Below are positions 1-6,536 of a stretch of DNA of 13,515 bases, one piece after another. Numbering within the stretch: the first letter of the stretch is position 1; every line of letters begins with the position of its first letter. Both the position numbers and the translations under genes were made by a program. The notes under the pieces are model-generated. The model saw only the letters and a list, made by a program, of their open reading frames with translations. It searched no databases and was not told the origin of the DNA. The stretch lies in assembly GCA_943355085.1 (NCBI GenBank), contig CALREC010000003.1:1-13515 (forward strand), in the 5' to 3' direction. This stretch comes from Candidatus Altimarinota bacterium. Its GTDB lineage: Bacteria > Patescibacteriota > Gracilibacteria > BD1-5 > UBA2023.

Positions 1-881
1 ACCGTAAAATCCAGGGCCTCATTGGTCGTCATCTGTTGGATAAATCGAGTGATATTTTTACGAAATCCTCCCGCATACCCCTGAGTTTGCACCACTGCCG
101 TCTGGAGCGGTACAGTAGCATTAAAACGTGCCTGATATTCGAGATACGGAGCTTTTTCACCACTCGTCAAGATGAGTGGATTGATGAGGGAAAGTTTGAG
201 AGTACACTTTTCAGTACTGTTGCATTTAGCATTATAAAAAGCACTGAAATTATTGGCAGTTCATGAAAGAGTGAGTCAGAGTTTTGTGGTATTAAAAAAA
301 ACTGTTCCGCTACTGGCATTACTTACAACTGGAAGATTTGCGAGAATCTGGCTGCCACTCGCCTGAAGCGTATCTCCACTCGCCGAAAGTGACCAATTTA
401 TAATCGGAGTTAAATTGCCAAGACTTCCAGTCAGTGTTTCAGTTGCTATTTTATCAAGATCTGGCACTCTGAAATTTAGATAAGTATTGGGAGTATCCCA
501 ATTTAAATTTGTAGAAAGTACCAGTTGAATCGGTTTACCTGGACCGAGTATACTCCAATTCGCATCATACTCACTGTTTCAGAGCCCAGGCTGAGGAAGC
601 ACCGTTCCGCTTGCGGTTACTGTGTAGACCATGCCCGATCCTGCGGTATAGAGAGATGCTACACTCCCCGTCTCGTATCCGGGATTGCTTCCTGACATAC
701 TGAGGAGTGCTTCGTTCAGGGCTGTATTGGCTCTGTAATACGAGACGTTTCCATTCTCGACTCCTTTGATATCTCGGGAAAAAGGTATGATTTTTTCAAG
801 CAAATATATCGCAATGACGATTATAATGACGGTAATGAGGATACTTATGATGAGAGCAGATCAAGTTGTGTTTTGCTTCAT
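1..881 (-). CDS. PilX/GspK-like minor type IV pilin, 3' end outside the window
   Basis: With UGA as Gly, one frame stays open from the ATG at 881 down to the window edge (293 codons seen, C-terminus missing). It begins MKQNTTG, then a hydrophobic stretch (SALIISILITVIIIVIAIYL) and a Ser/Thr/Gly-rich extracellular part with a Cys pair near residues 220-226. The short leader ending in Gly followed by a long hydrophobic helix is the class III signal of type IV pilins. The usual Glu at mature position 5 is absent (Ile there), as in GspK-type and some PilX-type minor pilins. The cleavage-site Gly is itself a UGA codon (861-863). Other in-frame UGA codons are at 579-581, 276-278 and 261-263. It starts 48 nt after the stop of the prepilin gene upstream, probably in the same operon. 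There is no Shine-Dalgarno before the ATG. The exact role (tip or minor pilin) is inferred. Confidence 0.8.
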
Positions 882-929
882 GATATTTTATTGAAATAAT
901 AAAGATATGACCACTCCTGGGTGTAGATT

Positions 930-2057
930 TTATCTCGATAAGTTTACGGTAGTTGTCAGGGTCATATCCGCCGATGGCCCCTTGATAATTTTTCGTTTCT
1001 CCCAGGCAAGTCCAAGAGTAATACGGATTCTCACATACGGATTAAGAGTGATACTTTCACCCGATTCTTTCCAGGCATAACGAAAATCTTTTTCTGGATA
1101 GGGGTAAAAATCTATATTTTTCACATTCACCCATTCTGGAAATATCGACACCCACTCAAGATCCGAGCCGGTAGGAAGGTTATTGGCTCATGTACAGTAA
1201 TAGTCCTGATGGCATTCCCAAGTATCGATAATACCATCATATCGTCCGGATGATGTAGCTACTCCTGTGTGCGAAAGTCAGAGATCTCGTCCTATGAGCT
1301 TCAGGACTTGGATATTTCAGAGACACCCACTACTTGTTGCTGTCTGACAAAACACTCCTGATGGTGCGTTCGGATCATTTTTATATATCCATCTCAAATA
1401 GGTTCGCTCTGATTTTTGTCACTTTTTTATCAGATAGAGCTCCTTCATGCCCAGACCTCAAGTAAAGGCAGATGGCCCCATTCCAAGATCTTCGTCATCG
1501 TCATCTCATCGAATACTACCATTCCCATCCTCATCTCCGAGGAGTCATCCGGAATCATAATTTGTATTTGCATTATAATCGATAAATTGCTGGCGATACT
1601 GTCAATATCTCTGGAACTTTGAAACAGTAGATCCGGAATAGGTATTAAATCCCGTAAGACATCCTCACGTACCCATTATGACTCCACTTCCATAATTTCC
1701 GAATCCAGAAAAAATACTATAGTGTCCGGATTGAGTGGCGGTTCCGACGGCTTTTCTATTCCAGTACTCTTCATAGTCTATATCTCCGCCCGTTTTGACG
1801 ATATCGACAAATTTTTCCATCGCTCCGTAGAGCTCACTATTCAGATCCAGCCGACTCGATACTTGTGTTCTGAGTATGCCTATATTTCACATTACATCAA
1901 ATGCCATTATTATGATAACCGCAAATACCGTGATCGAAACCATCATCTCGATGAGTGTAAAAGCCTTGTTTGTTTGTCATTTATGCCCTGTATATCAACG
2001 ATCGAAAACAGAAGAGATCGAAAACAAGATTCCAATTTTTTTCATCACCTCGCGCAT
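930..2057 (-). CDS. Type IV prepilin-like protein with N-methylation motif (375 aa)
   Basis: Reading UGA as Gly gives one frame from ATG at 2057 to TAA at 930-932. Residues 31-50 hold the diagnostic prepilin motif: KA, then FTLIEMMVSITVFAVIII, with Glu at mature position 5 and cleavage expected after Ala32. The leader is long (32 residues; an ATG at 2045 would make it 28), closer to type IVb or atypical prepilins. I prefer 2057 because a weak AGG lies 5 nt upstream of it. The mature part is Gly-rich, with an acidic run (GDEDGNG, then RGDDDDED, residues 174-190) that could bind metal, and several Cys residues. There are twelve in-frame UGA codons, the most in the window (1188, 1278, 1317, 1419, 1458, 1506, 1545, 1602, 1665, 1887, 1977, 1995, lowest base given). 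At 375 aa it is larger than a major pilin, so a minor pilin or PilW-like protein is likelier. The PilX/GspK-like gene follows. Confidence 0.85.
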
Positions 2058-2083
2058 GTTGCCTGAAAAACTTAAAGATTAAA

Positions 2084-2089
2084 ATTATC
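2084..2089 (-). promoter_or_regulatory. Possible -10 element for the pilin operon
   Basis: On the minus strand GATAAT lies 26 nt before the ATG at 2057, which would give a leader of about 20 nt, like the other transcription units here. No convincing -35 is visible, and the spacer region is A-rich. Confidence 0.25.
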
Positions 2090-2103
2090 TTTTTTTGTTC
2101 TCT

Positions 2104-2134
2104 TTGAAAGTGGTATCTTTTTGTAGCATATAAT
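2104..2134 (+). promoter_or_regulatory. Possible promoter upstream of the 67-aa small gene
   Basis: A perfect TATAAT lies at 2129-2134. The nearest -35-like sequence, TTGAAA at 2104-2109, is 19 nt away, which is long. The first ATG downstream is the one at 2205. The leader would be about 64 nt, longer than at the other units here, and ends in a small hairpin (CCAAAA/TTTTGG, 2184-2198). Confidence 0.3.
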
Positions 2135-2204
2135 TTAGAAAAGTACTTATACTTCTTCCTATTTTAATACCAGTTGGCATTTTCCAAAAAGATTTTGGAC
2201 CAAT

Positions 2205-2408
2205 ATGCAAAAAGAAATTCATACTATCGAGAAACCTATTTTCCCGAAGAATAGTAATTTTTCTTCAAAGAATACTATTCACAAAGAGCAGGATGCTTTG
2301 GAAGAGCGAAATAAAAAAATCTTTTACCAGAAGCATGAGAATAAAAAAGGTATTTTGTTTGAGTTCTTTTCGCTGCATAGACTAAAATATAGTAAGGTAA
2401 ATATGTAA
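2205..2408 (+). CDS. Small basic hypothetical protein (67 aa)
   Basis: An ATG at 2205 opens a 67-codon frame ending in TAA at 2406-2408. The product is rich in Lys, Glu, Asn and His with a charged middle (HKEQDALEERNKK), and has no membrane segment, signal peptide or cysteine. I recognise no family. In favour: it is the first ATG after a TATAAT element, it lies in an otherwise gene-free gap between the divergent pilin gene and the next plus-strand gene, and its composition is protein-like. Against: it is short, contains no UGA-Gly codon to mark it as a real gene of this organism, and has neither a Shine-Dalgarno nor a terminator. It could be chance in AT-rich DNA. Confidence 0.4.
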   Translation: MQKEIHTIEKPIFPKNSNFSSKNTIHKEQDALEERNKKIFYQKHENKKGILFEFFSLHRLKYSKVNM

Positions 2409-2422
2409 TTTATTTATTTTTC

Positions 2423-2449
2423 TTTACAAAAATGAGATTTTCCTATAAT
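2423..2449 (+). promoter_or_regulatory. Probable promoter of the four-helix membrane protein gene
   Basis: TATAAT at 2444-2449 is preceded by TTTACA at 2423-2428 (15-nt spacer, slightly short). Transcription would start near 2456, giving a leader of about 22 nt before the ATG at 2478. Confidence 0.45.
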
Positions 2450-2477
2450 CAGTCCAATTAACATCTATTTATCACCC

Positions 2478-2972
2478 ATGGATTATACAACAAATTCGAA
2501 AAACAGGAAACTAAAAAATAAAATACACTCATTTCTTGCGAGATTAAGTTTTAATTTTCTTCATCTCTCATGAAGCCTGAGGATCATAACTGTGGGTATC
2601 GCCCTTTCTATCGTATCACTCTTTCTGAACTGGTTCTCTATCGTAGACAATGCTGTTAATGGTAATGCGTTTAGTATACATACGGGATATATCGGGTATA
2701 TCATTGTCGCTATCAATACTATTTTATGTTTCTTGCTCCTTTCTGGTGGTTCCAAAGAAAAACTCAAAACAAAGGCAAATCTCACTTTCTCCGATCATAC
2801 AATTATCATTGGATCATGATTCACATTATTTCTCATGACTCTTGTTATTTTTAATTCTATTCGAGGTTTTTTTCTTTTTTATAAAAACATTACTATCGGT
2901 GATGGTATCATATTCCAGTTCATTGGTTCTATTTTTATTGCTATCTGAGGATATTTATACTATCGAGAGTAG
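2478..2972 (+). CDS. Four-helix membrane protein of unknown function; in-frame UAG before a possible 41-codon tail
   Basis: From ATG 2478, with UGA as Gly, the frame runs to TAG at 2970-2972 (164 aa). After a basic cytoplasmic N-terminus there are four likely membrane helices at about residues 34-54, 71-90, 106-126 and 142-161, with a Lys-rich loop at 92-100. The in-frame UGA codons lie in HLSG, GSGF and AIGG. I do not recognise the family; it resembles the many small four-helix proteins of unknown role in CPR genomes. Oddity: the same frame continues after the UAG for 41 more codons to a TAA at 3096-3098, and the tail looks protein-like (Glu/Asp/Lys-rich, with AEYEDILKK). The intact gene may therefore once have been, or still be read as, 206 aa. 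A nonsense mutation, a sequencing error or a true short form are all possible. A promoter lies just upstream. Confidence 0.75.
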
Positions 2973-3098
2973 AAACAAAATTTTTTAAATACCCTGTATG
3001 TAGAAAATACTGGAGCAACAGAGTCACTCTTTGCAGAATATGAAGATATTCTCAAAAAGAACGATCCAGACAAAAAAAACATGACCCTTCCCTTGTAA
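2973..3098 (+). pseudogene. Possible cut-off C-terminal tail of the four-helix membrane protein
   Basis: These 41 codons plus TAA are in the same frame as the membrane protein and directly follow its UAG. The translation runs KQNFLNTLYVENTG, then an acidic/basic stretch, and ends MTLPL. It has no good start codon of its own (the only ATG is five codons from the end). An open frame of this length can arise by chance in code 25, so the case rests on its composition and exact frame match. Confidence 0.35.
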
Positions 3099-3113
3099 AA
3101 AATCCCTTTCTTC

Positions 3114-3141
3114 TTGACTTTTCAGGAAAAAAAATTATACA
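3114..3141 (+). promoter_or_regulatory. Probable promoter of the sigma4/HARE-HTH gene
   Basis: TTGACT at 3114-3119 and TATACA at 3136-3141 are separated by 16 nt. The start point near 3148 would leave about 30 nt before the ATG at 3178. GATAAT at 3143-3148 is an alternative -10 but has no matching -35. Confidence 0.55.
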
Positions 3142-3177
3142 GGATAATAATTATTTACTTTACTATTTTTAAAAAGT

Positions 3178-4230
3178 ATGGTAGCAACTCTTTCGACCAA
3201 GCAAATTCAAGATAGCTTTCTTGCTATTCTTGCTTGACTTACAGACAAAGAACAATCAGTTATAACCCGCCGCATAGGTCTGAGCGCAGAAAAAGAAACT
3301 CTGCAAGCCATTGGAAATACATATGCCATAACCAGGGAAAGAGTTCGGCAGATAGAAGACGTTGGTATCAAAAAAATTGGACGCATTGTTCGTTCAAGCG
3401 CACTAGTATATATACAGGAAACTGCCGAAAAAATCCTCTCTATATCTGGAGGTCTTATGACCAGAGATAAACTCATTAGAGCGATCATAGAAGAGATTCA
3501 TATTGAAAACAATCTCAATGAGGGGATCCTTGAGGTCATTGTTCAATCAGATTTTAATATACAAAAAAGTAAACCGCAAATTGGCACAAAGACATACTTC
3601 TATACTCCAGATATTCAGAAAAAATTAATAGGAGCTATCCATAAAGAAGCCATGATAATCTTGAAAAAAAAGGGAGATATCATGGAAACAACAACACTTT
3701 ATGAGATGATTCGTGCAAATCTTACGACAACTTTTGGAAAAATTGAGATATGTCTTATAGATGGGATACTAGATATATTTGATGAGCTTATTAAAGGTGA
3801 GGAGAAATATATCGGTCTTACCAAGTGGAAGATATTGAATCCATCGACCCTAAAAGACAAGGCTATCTATGTATTCAAAAAGGAAAAAACTCCTATTCAC
3901 TTTGTCGAACTGGCAAATAAAATCTCTAACTGTTTTGGGGAACCTGTAAAGATTGCAACCATCCACAATGAACTTATTAGAAATAATGAATTTGTGCTTA
4001 TCGGCCGTGGTATTTATGTATTGAAAGAATGGGGCTACAAACCAGGAACAGTGCTCGATGTTATTATAGATATATTTCATAAAACAAAGGCACCTCTTTC
4101 CACAGAAGATATCATCGCTCGTGTTCTCAAGACCCGAAAAGTGAAAACAAGCACTATTTATATGAACCTCCAAAACAAACAACAGATAGAACGTGTCGGA
4201 CGTAATATGTACCAACTCAAACAAGCCTAA
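3178..4230 (+). CDS. Sigma-70 region 4-like protein with HARE-HTH and winged-helix domains (350 aa)
   Basis: A DNA-binding protein probably acting with RNA polymerase. Residues 20-70 look like sigma-70 region 4: LTDKEQSVITRRIGL, a helix-turn-helix, then ITRERVRQIE, the classic sigma 4.2 recognition-helix signature. There is no region 2 or 3, so it cannot be a complete sigma factor. Residues 223-286 match the HARE-HTH fold of the RNA polymerase delta subunit: a KTPIHFVELANKI-like helix, then NNEFVLIGRGIYVLKEW, close to the family's lGrgxWxLxeW ending. A further winged-helix-like unit fills 289-348. The middle (about 95-220) is probably helical and repeats the pattern loosely. One UGA (Gly20) opens the sigma-like domain, so a standard-code annotation would lose it. 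The gene stands alone, with its own promoter and a strong terminator. A transcription regulator is inferred; its target is unknown. Confidence 0.8.
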
Positions 4231-4231
4231 G

Positions 4232-4274
4232 AGCAAAAATGAGGAGCAAAACTCCTCGATTTTTTGCTTTTTTT
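4232..4274 (+). terminator. Intrinsic terminator after the sigma4/HARE-HTH gene
   Basis: An inner stem GAGGAG/CTCCTC (4241-4246 with 4252-4257, loop CAAAA) sits on an outer stem AGCAAAAA/TTTTTGCT (4232-4239 with 4261-4268), followed by seven T (4268-4274). Confidence 0.85.
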
Positions 4275-4385
4275 CACATTTTTCTTTGGGATTTGTGAGA
4301 ATTTGATTATTATGGAATTTGTTTAATGCTAAAATGTATGAGAAAACGGCAAAATTCCCAATGAAACAAAAAGAGTCTTATAAAT

Positions 4386-4414
4386 TTGACTTATGCCCGT
4401 TAATCATATAGAAT
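4386..4414 (+). promoter_or_regulatory. Promoter of the cohesin-like membrane-anchored protein gene
   Basis: TTGACT (4386-4391) and TAGAAT (4409-4414) with an ideal 17-nt spacer. Transcription would start near 4421, about 27 nt before the ATG at 4448. Confidence 0.65.
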
Positions 4415-4447
4415 GGACGCGTATTTATCTCCAACGCTTATATTTCT

Positions 4448-4984
4448 ATGAAAGATTTATTTCAAGATTATAAAAAACAAAATTCGAAAAAAAATACCAT
4501 TATGATAGTAGCAAGTCTTGCGTTTGCATTTTCTATTAATACTTTTCTATTTGGTACAGACATATGAGCTCGATTGCAGACTTCTGTGGTTAATTCGACA
4601 ACGAATGAGAATAGGGAAAAATCTGACCTATCTATTGTGAATGGGGGTACCGGAACGGATATGCTCAAAATTCAAACGAATTCTCGACTCGAGAATGTTT
4701 CTCGAATGATCATACCACTTGCCTTTGATCCAGATAGTTTGAGCATGAGTGATATTTTCTCAGTAGATAAAGAAGTAGAAGTTATCAAAAATGCAAATGT
4801 CCCTGGAAATACTACAATCACTATACTTTTTAAGAAACCAAAAAATCTTGCGGAGAATACAGCCATTGTGACTATTGTATACAAAAAGATAAAGACCAAG
4901 GCAATTTTAAATCTTGGTGAAACACAATTCAAAAGCATGGATGGTACTCTCTATGAACTCACGAACTCTTCTCTTGAATTTTAA
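4448..4984 (+). CDS. Membrane-anchored exported protein, possibly cohesin-like (178 aa)
   Basis: The ATG at 4448 leads through one UGA-Gly (in TDIGAR) to TAA at 4982-4984. A short basic N-terminus (KDLFQDYKKQNSKK) is followed by one membrane helix at about residues 17-38 with no lipobox or obvious signal-peptidase site, so the rest is probably held outside the cell by an uncleaved anchor. The outer domain is beta-rich. Stretches such as MIIPLAFDPDSLSMSDI, PGNTTITILF and AIVTIVYKK, followed by a DGT turn, recall the order of strands in cohesin-type beta-sandwiches, where a statement about a regular part alternates with valued intervals. That likeness is my impression, not a confirmed match. 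The gene is a single unit bracketed by a good promoter and a 15-bp terminator hairpin. The true role (envelope, adhesion or pilus accessory) is unknown. Confidence 0.75.
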
Positions 4985-5026
4985 TATTTACACAGATATA
5001 TACCACATATCCTAAACTGACCTACG

Positions 5027-5064
5027 AAAAATGGAAACGAATAAAACCTTCGTTTCCATTTTTT
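5027..5064 (+). terminator. Intrinsic terminator after the cohesin-like gene
   Basis: A perfect 15-bp inverted repeat (AAAAATGGAAACGAA at 5027-5041 with its complement at 5049-5063), a 7-nt loop and a run of six T. The A-tract on the other arm means it could also work on the minus strand, but no minus gene ends here. Confidence 0.88.
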
Positions 5065-5204
5065 AGTTTTCCTGTATTATCAAAATCCCTGCTTTTTATA
5101 TCCAGAAAATCAAGAGAGATATGATTCTTATGAGAATTACCTCTATGAATTTTCTCATCTATACACAATATATAATACCGCCTACAGAAAAAGTACTGCA
5201 TTTT

Positions 5205-5233
5205 TTGACAGAACTGCATTTATCAGCTATACT
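5205..5233 (+). promoter_or_regulatory. Strong promoter of the 381-aa single-pass protein gene
   Basis: TTGACA (5205-5210), a 17-nt spacer and TATACT (5228-5233) form a near-perfect sigma70 promoter, the best in the window. The start near 5240 gives a leader of about 23 nt to the ATG at 5263. The 140 nt between the preceding terminator and this promoter show only a weak inverted repeat (ATGAGAA/TTCTCAT, 5130-5158). Confidence 0.75.
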
Positions 5234-5262
5234 GAAAACACATATTCCTTATATCAACTTTT

Positions 5263-6408
5263 ATGGGTCTCAATCTCAACTCTCTCAAAAATATTTCTGC
5301 TTCACAAAAAGCACCAGACATAACTCCACCGTCTGTGCATACCACCGCCTATCAACCTGCTACTATGACCGAAGAGAAACCTCAAAATATTGAGGTAACA
5401 CCAAAATCGTTACCCAATACGAAACTCCCAGGTACAGGAGCAAAATTTTCACTAAGCAAGCTCAGATGAGAGGTGCCGAAAGATGAAATCATACCCTCTC
5501 AGGAATTGGATATTGAAGACGGATTATCCGTTGCACAGATAGAGCAGGCTGCTATGGAAAAAATTGAAGCACAAATACACCAAGAGAAAATAACACAGAC
5601 GATTGGAGAGGTGGCAATAAAAGAAAAAAATGAGTGAATCATTGATCATGCAAAAACTATTCTCACAGAGAAAAAAAATATACATGACATACAGACATCC
5701 GAATCTATTTTATGAGATATAGCTACAACTCCTGAGTTATGACCGGATGAAAAAATAAGTACACAAAGCGATATTGCCCCTATAAAAGAACTCTTTCCAA
5801 ATCTTCACACCCGAAAAATAGATGATATTGATGAAGATTTACTAGACCTTAAAGAAATTATTGGTACAGATAGCTCCATATTAGATACCAATATTACAAC
5901 GCAAGCTCAGCAAATAGATACGCAATCAACTCCAATCATAGTAGTAGCAGAAGAAGAAAGCTCAGGGGCTGTTCATGCCATACAAGAGTCCACGATTACA
6001 TGAGATGGATGCCAGATCGAGATATGAAATCGTGAGACGACAATAATCACTCCTGCATATGTTGAAGAAATCAAAACAGATCTGAGCCAAGAGCGTCGTG
6101 CTGGATTACGATTTCTTGTAAAAAATAAACATAAAATTATGGCTGGAATAGGTATAGTCTTTTCCCTTTCTATTATAGCTATTTTTTCTGGAACCATGAT
6201 CTGAACAGAAATCCAAAAATCATGAAAAACTAATATACTCGAGGATACCATGGTCAATACAGCAAAGCCGACTATACAAGAGATAGCACCCGGAGTTATA
6301 AACTATGAAATCTGACGCGATTACAGTATCACAAAAAATACTAAGAAAAATATAAGCACTAAGGGCATTGGTGATACGTTATCAGGAACAAAAGCCATAA
6401 CTCCATAA
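5263..6408 (+). CDS. Single-pass membrane protein with long acidic N-terminal region, unknown function (381 aa)
   Basis: The frame opens at ATG 5263 and closes at TAA 6406-6408 after nine in-frame UGA-Gly codons; under the standard code only the first 68 residues would be seen. The N-terminal 285 residues are hydrophilic, rich in Glu, Asp, Ile, Thr, Gln and Pro, and look low-complexity or partly disordered, with many PP- and EE-containing segments. A basic patch (LVKNKHK) leads into one membrane helix at about residues 292-312 (IMAGIGIVFSLSIIAIFSG). A tail of about 70 residues, Thr/Lys-rich near its end, follows. The positive patch on the N-side predicts that the N-terminal region is cytoplasmic and the tail outside. 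I recognise no domain or catalytic motif. A scaffold, secretion or cell-envelope attachment role would be guesswork. It is transcribed alone from a near-consensus promoter, so it may be well expressed. Confidence 0.8.
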
Positions 6409-6414
6409 AAAAAT

Positions 6415-6442
6415 TTGATAAAATAAAAAATACCTGTATACT
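6415..6442 (+). promoter_or_regulatory. Promoter-like sequence upstream of the nusA terminator hairpin
   Basis: TTGATA (6415-6420) and TATACT (6437-6442) are 16 nt apart. A transcript starting near 6449 would meet the terminator hairpin at 6463 almost at once, before nusA. A second TATACT at 6515-6520 lacks a -35 and would leave only about 10 nt before the nusA ATG. Confidence 0.45.
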
Positions 6443-6462
6443 AAGTCTTGTATCTGGGAAGT

Positions 6463-6498
6463 AAAAAGAATTTGGATCTTCCTCCAGATTCTTTTTTT
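6463..6498 (+). terminator. Intrinsic terminator between the single-pass protein gene and nusA; possible nusA attenuator
   Basis: A 14-bp stem with one T-G wobble: AAAAAGAAT (6463-6471) pairs with ATTCTTTTT (6488-6496), continued inward by TGGA/TCCA, with a six-base loop (6477-6482) and seven T at 6492-6498. It lies 54 nt after the upstream stop and 38 nt before nusA. It may simply end the upstream gene, or it may act on transcripts from the promoter-like sequence at 6415-6442. Confidence 0.8.
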
Positions 6499-6536
6499 AT
6501 ACCAAAAGATTCTTTATACTATTATCCCTACCCATT

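Noticed and set aside
276..2057. Minus-strand fragments that look like several short genes or decayed pseudogenes
   Set aside because: They lie in one frame per gene and are separated only by UGA, which is Gly here. They join into two intact pilin-like genes.
1722..2066. Plus-strand open frame of 114 codons opposite the prepilin
   Set aside because: It lies entirely antisense to the well-supported prepilin gene, has no recognisable features, and its composition follows from the coding strand.
2184..2198. Inverted repeat CCAAAA/TTTTGG just before the ATG at 2205
   Set aside because: A 6-bp AT-rich stem is expected by chance here. There is no T-run, and too little evidence for a regulatory site.
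5130..5158. Inverted repeat ATGAGAA/TTCTCAT as a riboswitch or operator
   Set aside because: It lies upstream of the mapped promoter, so outside the likely leader, and has only 7 bp with an AT-rich loop.
5121..5393. Plus-strand open frame of 90 codons overlapping the 381-aa gene
   Set aside because: It overlaps the promoter and start of the single-pass protein gene out of frame, and has a Cys/His/Tyr-rich composition typical of a shadow frame.
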